A stretch of 64,000 bases of DNA from Burkholderiales bacterium (GCA_017307865.1 JAFKGE010000017.1:62001-126000), one strand, 5' to 3'. Shown: positions 18,197 to 28,800, counted from the first letter of the stretch. The notes: generated by a model from the sequence alone, not told the origin. Program-made: numbers and translations.

Positions 18197-18375
18197 TGCC
18201 ACCACCCGGACTGCCGGGCGCCAAACGAAACCATCGGACACCCAAGAGCCCGATGGCCGCGGAGCAGGCCATGCCAGCGGTCGCCGTGGACGGGCTTGGC
18301 CCGTTCACTGGCGACGCCCCCTCGAAGGGGGGAGGCGAAACAACGCGCAGCGTGTGGAGTCTGGGGGTGAGCCAT

Positions 18376-19383
18376 TTATCTCATGCGGGTGGCCAGATGC
18401 GTGGCCCGCTTGATGTTCTTCTTGGTGTCGGTCAGCACGTTGTCCAGCCCCAGCCGCACCTTCTCGGTCATCGACAGCTTGGTGTAGCGGCGCTCGCCCT
18501 CGCGCGACAGCTCTTTCTGCAGCGCGAACACCGACTGCGGGCGCGACAGCGGATCGAGCGCCATGCACCACTCGACCATCTCGATCAGGCTGTCGGAGTA
18601 CAGCCCGCGCATGCGGGTGAGCGACAGCGCCAGCCGGTCTTTCTCCAGCCGCTGCGGCGCCTCGTTGGGCGGAAAGCCGTGCATGCACGAATAAATGCAG
18701 GCGCCGATGGCGTAGATATCCGTCCAGGGGCCCATGGTGGCGTCGCGCCGGTACATCTCGGGCGCGGCAAAGCCGGGCGTGTACATGGGACGGGTGAAGT
18801 TGCCTTCCTTGTTCAGCACCTCGCGCGCCGCGCCGAAGTCCAGCATCACGGCGCGGTTGTCGTCGGTGATGAAGATGTTGGCCGGCTTCAGGTCCAGGTG
18901 CAGCATCTTGTGCTGGTGCACCACGCGCAGGCCGCGCAGGATTTCGTCGAACAGCGAGCGGATGGTGGACTCGCGAAACACCTTGTCCTTCTTGAGCTCG
19001 CGCGCCGTCACGATGAAGTCCTGCAAGGTGGCGCCCTCCAGGTGGTTCATCACCATGTAGACGGTTTCGTTCTGACGAAAGAAGTTCAGCACGCTCACCA
19101 CCGAGGCGTGCGAGATCTGCGCCAGCGCGCGGCCTTCCTCGAAGAAGCTCTTGAGGCCCAGGCGGTACAGCGACAGTTTTTCGGGCGCCACCTGGGGCAC
19201 CAGCTCGCCCGGCGCGCGCGTGGTGAGCGCCGTCGGCAGGTATTCCTTGATGGCCACCTGCTGGCCCGAGGCATCCAGCGCCAGGTAGACCACGCCGAAG
19301 CCCCCGCCGGCCAGCTTGCGCAGCACGCGGTAGCCCCCGATCATGGTGTCGGGAGGCAGGGGAGCAGGCTTGAGCTTTGCCAT
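18376..19383 (-). CDS. Eukaryotic-like serine/threonine protein kinase
   Basis: 335 residues from MAKLKPAPLPPDTMIGGYRV. The glycine loop LAGGGFGVVYLA is followed by the ATP lysine in VAIKEYLPTAL, the catalytic HLDLKPANIF (HLD instead of HRD), DFGAAREV for DFG and PGFAAPEMYRR for APE. A basic C-terminal tail without a membrane helix suggests a cytosolic enzyme. Losing the Arg of HRD classes it as non-RD. The phosphatase gene downstream completes a kinase/phosphatase pair. Confidence 0.9.
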   Translation of the reverse strand: MAKLKPAPLPPDTMIGGYRVLRKLAGGGFGVVYLALDASGQQVAIKEYLPTALTTRAPGELVPQVAPEKLSLYRLGLKSFFEEGRALAQISHASVVSVLNFFRQNETVYMVMNHLEGATLQDFIVTARELKKDKVFRESTIRSLFDEILRGLRVVHQHKMLHLDLKPANIFITDDNRAVMLDFGAAREVLNKEGNFTRPMYTPGFAAPEMYRRDATMGPWTDIYAIGACIYSCMHGFPPNEAPQRLEKDRLALSLTRMRGLYSDSLIEMVEWCMALDPLSRPQSVFALQKELSREGERRYTKLSMTEKVRLGLDNVLTDTKKNIKRATHLATRMR

Positions 19384-19476
19384 AGAATTTTGAATGCACC
19401 CCGGTTGCCGCGCGAACCCGCTGAAACCGGCCTGAAGCGCCGTAGGCAGGCCCGTCACGCAAGCGAAGGAAACCAA

Positions 19477-20385
19477 ATGTCAGTTTACAGTATGACCGGC
19501 TACGCCAGTGGCCGGATCAACCCCCGGAAAGCCAGCGACGAGCAAGCCGCCCTCCCCGGCGTCGTGATCGACATGCGCTCGGTCAACAGCCGCTTTCTGG
19601 ACCTCACCTTGCGCCTGCCCGACGAGTTGCGCGCACACGAGCCGGCCCTGCGCCAGCTGCTCACGCAAGGCCTCAAGCGCGGCAAGGTCGAGTTGCGCGC
19701 CGCGCTGGAAGGGCGCACCGGCAGCGCGGTGGGCGACCCGCCGATCGCCGTGCTGCAGCAGCTGGCCAATTTGCAGGACAAGGTGCGTGCCTGGCTGCCC
19801 GAGGCCGCCGCGCTGTCCGTGGCCGACGTGCAACGCCTCGCCGCCGGCACCGGCGACGGCGCCAGCGAGGTGCCGGCCGACGCCCTGCTGGCGCTGGCCC
19901 GCCGCGTGCTGGATGATTTTGCGGCGGCGCGCGCGCGCGAGGGTGCGCGCCTGGTCGAGCTGCTGCACGCGCGCATGGCCGAGCTGCGTGCGCTGGCCGC
20001 ACGCGCCGAGCCGCTGGTGCCGCAGGCCGTGCAGGCGCAAAAGCAGCGCTTCGTCGCCCGCTGGAACGAGGCCTTGGCCGACGCCGGCAGCACCGTGCCC
20101 ACGGCGGCGGCGCAAGAGCGCGCCTTGGCCGAAGCCGCCGCCTTCGCCATCCGCATCGACGTGGCCGAGGAGCTGGGGCGTCTGCGCGCGCACCTGGACG
20201 AGATCGAGTCGGTGCTGAAAAAAGGCGGCGAAGCCGGCAAGCGCCTGGACTTTTTGATCCAGGAGCTGCACCGCGAAGCCAACACCCTGGGCTCCAAGTC
20301 CGCCGCGCTGGAGCTGTCGCGCATCAGCGTGGACATGAAGGTGCTGATCGAGCAGATGCGCGAGCAGGTGCAGAACATCGAGTGA
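19477..20385 (+). CDS. yicC: YicC-family endoribonuclease
   Basis: 302 residues starting MSVYSMTGYASG, with RSVNSRFLDLTLRLPDELRA, LKRGKVELRAALEG and the conserved C-terminus KRLDFLIQELHREANTLGSK, then ISVDMKVLIEQMREQVQNIE. YicC proteins are stress-related and were recently described as endoribonucleases. The ATG at 19477 begins the conserved domain. It is divergent from the kinase gene with a 93-bp gap. The neighbour often found downstream, gmk, is not here; the imuA cassette is. Confidence 0.93.
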   Translation: MSVYSMTGYASGRINPRKASDEQAALPGVVIDMRSVNSRFLDLTLRLPDELRAHEPALRQLLTQGLKRGKVELRAALEGRTGSAVGDPPIAVLQQLANLQDKVRAWLPEAAALSVADVQRLAAGTGDGASEVPADALLALARRVLDDFAAARAREGARLVELLHARMAELRALAARAEPLVPQAVQAQKQRFVARWNEALADAGSTVPTAAAQERALAEAAAFAIRIDVAEELGRLRAHLDEIESVLKKGGEAGKRLDFLIQELHREANTLGSKSAALELSRISVDMKVLIEQMREQVQNIE

Positions 20386-20604
20386 CGTTTCAGGGCTGCC
20401 CGTGCCGCCCAAAAAACGATCGTCTTGCTATCGACAAAGCGTTGCGCGCCGGTTGAATGCCGATCCCGTGAGCAAAGAAATCGACGGGAAACCTACAACA
20501 TGGGATCGGACGTAACCCGCCGCAGTTGGAGCTGAACCAGTCAGCGGATGCCCGGCGATCCCTGTCATGGACAAAACTGCGGTTACATGGACTTGCCTGA
20601 AATA

Positions 20605-20620
20605 CTGTATAAATCAACAG
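20605..20620. promoter_or_regulatory. LexA (SOS) box upstream of imuA
   Basis: CTGTATAAATCAACAG is an exact CTGT-N8-ACAG site, with the flanking dyad extended to TACTG/CAGTA. It ends seven bases before the imuA ATG, so LexA bound there would block the start of transcription or translation of the imuA-imuB-dnaE2 operon. Confidence 0.9.
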
Positions 20621-20627
20621 TATTTCT

Positions 20628-21401
20628 ATGCGCTCTTCAACCACGTCCATCAAACACCCGAATGCATCAGCCATCGCCTTGCCCGGCGTCTGGCGCGGCT
20701 GCGAACTCGGTCAACGGCCCGCTGCGGTGCAACCGACGGGATGGGAGCAGCTCGACCAAGCGCTGCCCGGCGGCGGTTGGCCTAGCCGCTCACTGACCGA
20801 GGTGCTGACGCCTCAGCCGGCCGTCTTGGAGTGGCGTCTGCTGAGCTTCGCGCTCGGGCGCATCGCGGCGCAGGGCCGCCAGATCGTCACCATCGCGCCG
20901 CCTAGGCATCCGTACCTGCCGGGCCTGCAACAGGCGGGTCTGGACGAGCGGTGCTTCGTCTGGATTCAGGCCGACCAGCCCGCCGAACGGCTCTGGGCCG
21001 TCGAGCAATTGATCAAGTCCAACGCCTGCGGCGCCATCGTCGCCTGGCTGCCCCAAACGCGGCCCGAGCAATTGCGCCGGCTCCAAGTGGGCGCCCAGTC
21101 CTGTGATGCTCCAGTGTTCCTGTGCCGCCCCGAAACCGCGCGGCGCGAGCCTTCGGCCGCGCCGCTGCGCGTGCTGGCCAGCCCCGGGCTGGATTGGACG
21201 CTACGGCTGCAAATCCTCAAACGCCGCGGCCCCGCCATGAGCGAGGCGATTTCGCTGCCGTCCATGCCCGGCTCATTGGGCTCCATCATCATGCCCCGGT
21301 TGCGGCAGCCGAGCCGGTTTTTCTGCCCTGAGGTGCCTGCGCATGCAGTGGATCGCTTTGTCCCTGCCTCCCACCCCCAATGGGACGCCACCGCCCAGTG
21401 A
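20628..21401 (+). CDS. imuA: Translesion synthesis accessory protein ImuA
   Basis: 257 residues. A RecA/SulA-like core is visible: WRGCELGQRPAAVQPTGWEQ, LDQALPGGGWPSRSLTEVL, LLSFALGRIAAQGRQIVTIA, RCFVWIQADQPAERLWAVEQ and GAIVAWLPQTRPEQLRRLQV. A divergent C-terminal tail of about 60 residues follows. In the cassette ImuA bridges ImuB and DnaE2 in SOS-induced mutagenesis. It is the first gene behind the LexA box and overlaps imuB by 59 bp in another frame. Confidence 0.88.
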   Translation: MRSSTTSIKHPNASAIALPGVWRGCELGQRPAAVQPTGWEQLDQALPGGGWPSRSLTEVLTPQPAVLEWRLLSFALGRIAAQGRQIVTIAPPRHPYLPGLQQAGLDERCFVWIQADQPAERLWAVEQLIKSNACGAIVAWLPQTRPEQLRRLQVGAQSCDAPVFLCRPETARREPSAAPLRVLASPGLDWTLRLQILKRRGPAMSEAISLPSMPGSLGSIIMPRLRQPSRFFCPEVPAHAVDRFVPASHPQWDATAQ

Positions 21402-22656
21402 CGCGCTGGCTGGGCTGGCGACCTGGGCCCTGCAGTTCACGCCCCGCGTCGCCATTGTCGATGAGGCCGTGCTGCTGGAGGTGGAGGCCAGCTTGCGCCT
21501 GTTTGGCGGACGCCGGGCCTTGCATGACCGCATCGCGGCCGAGGTTACGGGTCTGGGCTGCACGGCCATCGCCTGGGCGCCCAACAGCCTGGCCGCGCTG
21601 GCTTGCGCCCGTGGCGGAATCGTCAACGGGCTGCGCCTGCCTTTGCCCGATCTGCTCGACGCCCTGCCCTTCAAGGTTTTGTCGGCCACGACGCCCTGCC
21701 GCCTCACACTGACCCAGCTCGGCTGCCACACACTGGGCGACGTGCGCCGCCTGCCGCGCGGCGGCATCGGCCGGCGCTTTGGCCAGACGCTGCTGGCGGG
21801 GCTGGACCAAGCCTACGGTCTGCGCCCCGAGGCCCATGAGTGGGTGCAGTTGCCCGCGACCTTCCGCGCCCGGCTGGAGCTGATGAGCCGCGTGGAGACC
21901 GCGCCCGCCCTGCTGTTTGGCGCGCGCCGGCTGCTGATGCAGTTGTGCGGCTGGTTGGCCGCGCGCCGTGCCGGCATCACCACCTTCACGCTGCGCTGGG
22001 CCCATGACGCCATGCGCACGCGCGACGCAGGCGAAGGCGGCGCACTCAGGGTCCGCACCGCGCAACCCATGCGCAACATCGAACACCTGTGCTGCCTGCT
22101 GGCCGAGCATCTGGCCCGTGTCGTGCTGCAGGCCCCCGTGGGCGAACTTGAGATCACGGCCGACCACGTTGTGCCCCTGCACGAACCCAACGCTTCGCTG
22201 CTGCCCGACCCGCGCAGCGACGGTGAGTCGCTGACCCTGGCGCTGGAACGCGTGGCCGCGCGGCTGGGACCCGATCGCGTGCTGCGGCCGGTGCTGGTGG
22301 AAGACCGTCGCCTGGAATGGGCCCAGCGCTGGCAGGCGGCGGCCCTGCCGCTGCCTCGCGCGCGCGTCGCGCCGCCGGAGTTGGCACAACCCACCTTCGT
22401 GCTGCCCACGCCGCTGCGTTTGCAAGTGCGCAACCACCGGCCGCTGTATCGAGGCCCCTTGGCGCTGCTGACGGGGCCGCAGCGCATCGAAGGCGGCTGG
22501 TGGCATTGCGAAGGTGGCACGGCCGCGCAGCACAGCCAGTTGGTGTTGCGCGACTACTGGGTCGCGCTCAGTGAGCACGCCGGTGTGCTGTGGGTATATC
22601 AGCAACGGCTGGCCGGCGACGACATCGCCTGGTACCTGCATGGGTTCTTTGCATGA
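21343..22656 (+). CDS. imuB: Y-family polymerase-like protein ImuB
   Basis: 437 residues. It starts MQWIALSLPPTPN and shows a polymerase-palm remnant (PRVAIVDEAVLLEVEASLRL), HhH-like LGCHTLGDVRRLPRGGIGRR and a little-finger region. ImuB proteins lack the acidic catalytic residues of active Y-family polymerases and act as a hub that binds the beta clamp, ImuA and DnaE2. That fits here, as the usual DxD and SIDE-type motifs are not seen. It overlaps imuA at the start and dnaE2 at the end (ATGA). Confidence 0.9.
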   Translation: MQWIALSLPPTPNGTPPPSDALAGLATWALQFTPRVAIVDEAVLLEVEASLRLFGGRRALHDRIAAEVTGLGCTAIAWAPNSLAALACARGGIVNGLRLPLPDLLDALPFKVLSATTPCRLTLTQLGCHTLGDVRRLPRGGIGRRFGQTLLAGLDQAYGLRPEAHEWVQLPATFRARLELMSRVETAPALLFGARRLLMQLCGWLAARRAGITTFTLRWAHDAMRTRDAGEGGALRVRTAQPMRNIEHLCCLLAEHLARVVLQAPVGELEITADHVVPLHEPNASLLPDPRSDGESLTLALERVAARLGPDRVLRPVLVEDRRLEWAQRWQAAALPLPRARVAPPELAQPTFVLPTPLRLQVRNHRPLYRGPLALLTGPQRIEGGWWHCEGGTAAQHSQLVLRDYWVALSEHAGVLWVYQQRLAGDDIAWYLHGFFA

Positions 22657-25600
22657 ACGCGCCGACACATTTTTCGGTACCAGATTACGCCGAACTGCGC
22701 TGCCTGAGCAATTTCTCGTTCCTGCGCGGCGCCAGCCACCCCGAGGAGCTGGTGGCGCGCGCCCGGCAGCAAGGCTACGCCGCCCTGGCGATCACCGACG
22801 AATGTTCGCTGGCCGGCGTGGTGCGCGCGCATGTCGCGGCCAAGGAGCAGGGACTGAAGCTGCTAATTGGCAGCCAGTTTCAGGTCGAAACAGTGGGCGA
22901 CGACGCATCCGGGCTGTGTCCCTTCACGCTGGTGGTGCTGGCCTGCAATGGCAATGGCTATGGCAATTTGTGCGAATTCATCACCCGCTTGCGGCGCACC
23001 GCCCCCAAGGGCAGCTACCGGCTGCCGGTGCGCGACATCGACCCGCAGGCCCTGGCTGACTGCGTGGTGCTGGTGTCGCCGCAGCGCGCCGGCACTGCGG
23101 CGCAACTGCTGGCCTGCGCGCGCTGGCTGCTGGAGCGCTTCATGGGGCGCTGCTGGCTGGCGGTGGAGTTGCTGCGCCAACTAGACGATGCCATGTGGCT
23201 GCACCGCCTGCGCGAGGTCGGCGAACTCACGGCGATTCCGCTGGTGGCCGCCGGCGATGTGCATATGCATGTGCGCTCGCGCAAGCCGCTGCAGGATGTG
23301 CTGACGGCCACGCGCATCGGCAAACCATTGACGGAGTGCGGCCTGGCGCTGCAGCCCAATGCCGAGCGGCACCTGCGCTCGCGCCTGCGACTGGCACAGA
23401 CCTATCCGCCAGAGCTGCTGGCGCAAACGCTGCGGGTCGCGGCGCGGTGTGATTTCAGCCTGGATGAGCTGCGCTACCAGTACCCGGCCGAGGTGATGCC
23501 AGCAGGTGAGACCCCGGCCGGCTATCTGCGCCGCATTACTTACGAGGGTGCCGGCCGGCGCTGGCCTGAAGGTATTCCCGCCAAGGTGCAGAACCAGATC
23601 GAGCATGAGCTGGCGCTGATCGCCGAGCTGCGCTACGAACACTACTTCCTGACGGTGGCGGACATCGTGGCCTTTGCGCGTTCGCGCAACATCCTGTGCC
23701 AGGGGCGCGGCAGCGCCGCCAATTCGGCGGTGTGCTACTGCACGGGCGTGACCGAGGTCGACCCGGCCCGCATGTCGGTGCTCTTCGAGCGCTTCATCAG
23801 TCGGGAGCGCAACGAGCCACCGGACATCGACATCGACTTCGAGCACGAGCGGCGCGAGGAAGTCATCCAGTACCTGTATCAGAAGTACGGGCGCGAGCGG
23901 GCCGCGCTGACGGCCGCGGTCATCCGCTACCAGCCCAGGAGCGCGATCCGCGATGTGGGCAAGGCGCTGGGCTTCGAGCTGGACACGCTCGACACGCTGG
24001 CCAAGGACCACCGCTGGTGGGACGGCGGCACCATCGACCCCCATCGGCTGGCCGAGGCAGGGATCGCGCCAGGATCGCTGCAGGTGCGCCAGCTGGTCAC
24101 GCTGACGGGCCAGTTGCTGGGCTTTCCGCGCCACCTGAGCCAGCATGTGGGCGGCTTTGTGCTCACGCGCGGGCCGCTGTCGCGCATGGTACCGATCGAG
24201 AACGCGGCGATGGCGGACCGCACCGTCATCGAATGGGACAAGGATGACCTGGACGCCATGGGCCTGCTCAAGGTGGACGTGCTGGCGCTGGGCATGCTCA
24301 CGGCCTTGCGCAAGGCGCTGGCCTTCATCGGCGAGCGCCAGGGCCATGTGTTCGAGATGCAGGACATACCGCCCGAGGATGGCGCGACCTACGACATGGT
24401 CTGCAAGGCCGACACCGTCGGCGTGTTCCAGATCGAGAGCCGCGCGCAGATGAGCATGCTGCCCAGGCTCAAGCCGCGCTGCTTCTACGACCTGGTGATC
24501 GAGGTGGCCATCGTGCGGCCCGGGCCCATCCAGGGCGGCATGGTCCACCCTTACTTGCGCCGGCGCCAGGGCCTGGAGCCGGTGAATTACCCCGGTGCAG
24601 CGCTCAAGGAAGCGCTAGGCCGGACGCTGGGCGTGCCGATCTTCCAGGAACAGGTGATGCAGGTGGCGGTGCTGGCGGCGGGTTTCACGCCCGGCGAAGC
24701 GGATCAGTTGCGCCGCGCGATGGCGGCCTGGAAGCGCAAGGGCGGACTGGAGAAATACCGCGCCAAGCTGGTGGATGGCATGACCGAGCGAGGTTACGGG
24801 GCCGCGTTTGCCGAGGCCATCTTCGAGCAGATCAAGGGGTTCAGCGACTACGGGTTCCCGGAGAGTCACGCGGCCAGCTTTGCGCTGCTGGTGTATGCGA
24901 GCTGCTGGATCAAGTGCCACCATCCGGCGGAGTTCCTGGCGGCCATGCTCAACAGCCAGCCGCTGGGCTTCTACAGTCCCAGCCAGCTCGTGCAGGACGC
25001 ACGCCGCCACGGCGTGCAGGTGCGGCCGGCCGATGTGGCAGCGAGCGACTGGGACTGCACGCTCGAAGGGCAGACGGACCAGTCCGTGGTGCGGCTGGGA
25101 CTGCGCATGATCTCAGGCATGCCCCGTGCGGCGGCCGAGCGCATCGTCGCCGCGCGGGCCAGGGGGCCGTTTGCCAACGCCGACGATCTGGCACGGCGTG
25201 CGCTGCTGGACCAGCAGGACATGCGCCGGCTCGCCGGTGCCGACGCGCTGGCGAGCCTGGCCGGCCATCGCCGGCAGCAAGTGTGGGAAGCTTCGGCGCT
25301 CAAGGCCACGCCGCGGCTTCTGCGCGACGCGCCGGTCCACGAGGATTTCCTCGAACTGCCGGCCGCGCCCGAAGACGAAGAGGTCCTCTTCGACTACGCG
25401 AGCACGGGCCTGACGCTCAGGCGTCATCCGCTGGTGCTGCTGCGGCCGATGCTGCGCAAGCGACACCTGCGCAGCGCGCAGGAACTGAACGACCTGCCCA
25501 ATGGCAGCCTGGTGCGCTGCTGCGGCATCGTCACACTGCGACAGCAGCCGCAGACCGCCAAGGGTGTGGTCTTCGTCTCGCTCGAAGACGAGACCGGCGT

Positions 25601-25796
25601 GGTGCAGGTCGTCGTCTGGAAAAGCGTGCGCGAGCGCCAGCGCGTGGCGCTGCTGCAATCCAGGCTGCTGGCGGTGCAGGGCCGCTGGCAGCGCGAGGGT
25701 GAAGTGTGCAATGTCGTGGCGGACCAACTGGAGGATCTGACGCCACTGCTGGGACGCCTGGCAGACGTGCTGGGCAAGAGCCGGGATTTCCACTGA
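22653..25796 (+). CDS. dnaE2: Error-prone DNA polymerase III alpha subunit DnaE2
   Basis: 1047 residues, clearly shorter than the replicative DnaE1 (about 1160). The N-terminal PHP domain begins YAELRCLSNFSFLRGASHPE. The polymerase core has CQGRGSAANSAVCYCTGVTE, the catalytic pair in RNEPPDIDIDFEHERREEVI, and SQHVGGFVLTRGPLS. HhH and OB domains follow (CCGIVTLRQQPQTAKGVVFV). It is the translesion polymerase of the SOS cassette. Its ATG overlaps the imuB stop, so the cassette is coupled. Confidence 0.95.
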   Translation: MNAPTHFSVPDYAELRCLSNFSFLRGASHPEELVARARQQGYAALAITDECSLAGVVRAHVAAKEQGLKLLIGSQFQVETVGDDASGLCPFTLVVLACNGNGYGNLCEFITRLRRTAPKGSYRLPVRDIDPQALADCVVLVSPQRAGTAAQLLACARWLLERFMGRCWLAVELLRQLDDAMWLHRLREVGELTAIPLVAAGDVHMHVRSRKPLQDVLTATRIGKPLTECGLALQPNAERHLRSRLRLAQTYPPELLAQTLRVAARCDFSLDELRYQYPAEVMPAGETPAGYLRRITYEGAGRRWPEGIPAKVQNQIEHELALIAELRYEHYFLTVADIVAFARSRNILCQGRGSAANSAVCYCTGVTEVDPARMSVLFERFISRERNEPPDIDIDFEHERREEVIQYLYQKYGRERAALTAAVIRYQPRSAIRDVGKALGFELDTLDTLAKDHRWWDGGTIDPHRLAEAGIAPGSLQVRQLVTLTGQLLGFPRHLSQHVGGFVLTRGPLSRMVPIENAAMADRTVIEWDKDDLDAMGLLKVDVLALGMLTALRKALAFIGERQGHVFEMQDIPPEDGATYDMVCKADTVGVFQIESRAQMSMLPRLKPRCFYDLVIEVAIVRPGPIQGGMVHPYLRRRQGLEPVNYPGAALKEALGRTLGVPIFQEQVMQVAVLAAGFTPGEADQLRRAMAAWKRKGGLEKYRAKLVDGMTERGYGAAFAEAIFEQIKGFSDYGFPESHAASFALLVYASCWIKCHHPAEFLAAMLNSQPLGFYSPSQLVQDARRHGVQVRPADVAASDWDCTLEGQTDQSVVRLGLRMISGMPRAAAERIVAARARGPFANADDLARRALLDQQDMRRLAGADALASLAGHRRQQVWEASALKATPRLLRDAPVHEDFLELPAAPEDEEVLFDYASTGLTLRRHPLVLLRPMLRKRHLRSAQELNDLPNGSLVRCCGIVTLRQQPQTAKGVVFVSLEDETGVVQVVVWKSVRERQRVALLQSRLLAVQGRWQREGEVCNVVADQLEDLTPLLGRLADVLGKSRDFH

Positions 25797-25891
25797 ATGA
25801 TGATGGCACTCCATCGAATGCCTCAGGTCAGTCTGCGTTCGCTCCGCTGTGGCATCGGATCCGACACTCCCGCCCCAAGGCATGGATCCCC

Positions 25892-28800
25892 TCAGTGGGG
25901 CGCCACGACGGAGCCTGCTACCGGCTCGTTGATGGCCCCCGGCACGCGCCGGCGCGCCAGCAGCGAATACATGGTGGGCACCACGAACACCGTCAGCAGG
26001 GTGCCCAGACTCATGCCGCCCACGATCACCCAGCCGATCTGGCGGCGGCTCTCGGCCCCGGCGCCGGTGGCCAGGGCCAGCGGCAGCGCACCCAGCACCA
26101 TGGCGCCGGTGGTCATCAGAATGGGACGCAGGCGCTGGCTGCTGGCGTGCACCAAGGCGTCCAGCATGGGCTCGCCGCGTTGGCGCAGCTGGTTGGTGAA
26201 CTCGACGATCAGGATGCCGTGCTTGGTGACCAGACCGACCAGGGTGATCAGGCCGATCTGCGAATAGACGTTGAGCGAGCCGCCACTCCACTTGAGCGCC
26301 AGCAGCGCGCCGATCATCGACAACGGCACCGAGAACATGATGACCAGCGGATCGACGAAGCTCTCGAACTGCGCCGACAGCACCAGAAAGATGAACAGCA
26401 GCGCCAGCGCGAACACCACGATCAGGGCGCCCTGCGAGGAGCGGAACTCGCGCGAGATGCCGTTCAGGTCGGTCGTGTAGCCGGTCTTGAGCACCTTGTC
26501 CGCGCTTTGCTGCAAAAAGCCCAGTGCTTCGCCCAGCGAATAGTCGGGCGCCAGGTTGGCCGTGAGCGTGGCCGAGCGGCGCTGGCCGAAGTGGTTGAGC
26601 TCGCGCGGCGACACGCTTTCGCGCACCGTGACCAGGGCCGACAGCGGAACCATGGCATCCACCCCGCCCTTGCTGGCGCGCAGCTGGATGCGCTCGATGT
26701 CCTCGGGCGTGCTGCGGCCGGTGATGGCCGTCTGCACGATCACGTCGTACTGCTCGGCATCGCGCTTGTAGCGTGTGACCACGCGCCCGCCCAGCATGGT
26801 CTCGATGGCGCGCGCCACGGCGTCCACGCCCACGCCCAGGTCGGCCGCCCGCGCACGGTCGACCTCGATGCGCAGCTCGGGCTTGGACAGGCGCAGATCC
26901 ACATCGGGGGCGATGAAGCCCGGGTTGCCGGCCACTTCGGCCAGCAGCTGGCGCATCACCTCGTTGAGGTTGGCGTAGCTGTCGGAGGTCTGCACCACGA
27001 AGCTGACCGGCCGCTCGCGAAAGCCCTGGCCCAGCGAGGGCGGTGTGATGGCGAAGGTGTTGACGCCGGCAATGCGGTTGAACTGCGGCTGCAGCTCGCG
27101 CGCGATGTCCAGCGTCGAGCGCTGACGCTCGGACCAATCCACCGCGCGGTACATCACGCTGCCCTGCGACACCGTGGGGTTGCCGACGTTGGCGAAGATG
27201 CGATCGAACTCGGGATAACGCTCGCCGATCTGCGCCAGCTCGCGCGCATAGCGGTCGGTGTAGGCCAGGGTGGAGCCGTCGGGCGCGTTGATGCTGGCCA
27301 GGATCATGCCGCGGTCTTCCAGCGGCGACAGCTCCTGGCGCAAGCTGGGGTAGACCACCGCAATCGCGGCGGCGCAGCCCAGCATGACCAGGCCCACCGC
27401 CCAGCGCCAGCTGCTCAGGATGCGGCGCAGCAGTCGGCCGTAGCCGTTGGCCAGCGCCGTCAGCGCGCGCTCCATGCTGCGGTCGAACCAGTGCGGATGG
27501 GGGTTGTGGCGCAGCAGCTTGGAGCACAGCATGGGCGTCAGCGTGAGCGCCACGAAGCCCGACACCACCACGGCGCCCGCCAGCGCCAGCGCGAACTCGA
27601 CGAACAGCCGCCCGGTGCGCCCGGGCGTGAAGGCCAGCGGCGCGAACACCGCCGCCAGCGTGAGCGTCATGGCGATGATGGCGAAGCTGATCTCGCGCGC
27701 GCCGTGGATGGCGGCGGCAAACGGCGCCATGCCCTCCTCGATGTGGCGGTAGATGTTCTCCAGCATCACGATGGCGTCGTCCACCACCAGGCCGATGGCC
27801 AGCACCAGCGCCAGCAGCGTCAGCGTGTTGATGGAAAAACCGGCCAGCGCCATCAGCCCGAAGGAGCCGATCAGGCTGACCGGAATGGTGACGATGGGAA
27901 TGATGGAGGCGCGCATCGTGCGCAGAAAGACAAAGATCACCAGCGCCACCAGCACGATGGCCTCGGCGATGGTGGCATACACGCTCTTGACCGCGCGATC
28001 GATGAACACCGAGTTGTCGCTGGCGATGTCGACCTTGACGTCGTCGGGCAGATCCTGCTGCAGGCGCGGCAACAGCTCGCGCACGCCTTTGGACAGCTCC
28101 AGCGGGTTGGCCGTGGCCTGGCGGATCACGCCGGCGGAAATCGAAGGCCGACCGTTCAGGCGCACCGCGCTGCGCTCGTCGGCCGCGCCCTCCTCCACCC
28201 GGCCCAGGTCGGCGATGCGCACCGGAAAACCGTTGACGGTCTTGACCACCACGGCGGCAAATTCGGCGGGCGTGACCAGGTCGGTCTGCGAGGTGACCGA
28301 AAACTCGCGCTGGCTCGACTCGATGCGCCCGGCCGGCAGCTCCAGGTTGTTGCGCCGGATGGCGTCTTCCACGTCCTGCGTGGTCAGGCGGTAGGCCGCC
28401 AGGCGGTCGGCGTCCAGCCACACGCGCATGGCGTACTTGCGCTCGCCGTAAATGCGCACGTCGGCCACGCCAGTCTCCGTCTGCAGCCGCGCCTTGACGA
28501 TGCGGTTGAGCAGGTCGTTGATCTCCAGCGGCGATCGCGTGTCGCTGGAAAACGCCAGCCACATGACCGGAAAGGCATCGGCCTCGACCTTGGCGATGAC
28601 CGGCTCGTCGATCGCCTGCGGCAGCTTGTTGCGCACGCGCGAGACGCGGTCGCGCACTTCCGCGGCGGCCGTGTCGGCGTCCTTCTCCAGCCGAAAGCGC
28701 ACGCTGATCTGTCCCTGCTCGGGCCGGCTGATCGAGGTCAGCACGTCCACCGCGTCGATGCCGGCGATGGAGTCTTCCAGCGGCTTGGTCACCTGCGACT

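Noticed and set aside
20460-20519. An 8-bp inverted pair CCGATCCC / GGGATCGG upstream of imuA
   Set aside because: Short arms with a loop of about 44 bases can arise by chance; no regulator motif recognised.
20390-20674. A 94-codon minus-strand frame covering the LexA box region
   Set aside because: It would put the SOS box and the imuA start inside a gene on the other strand; no ribosome site and no family resemblance.
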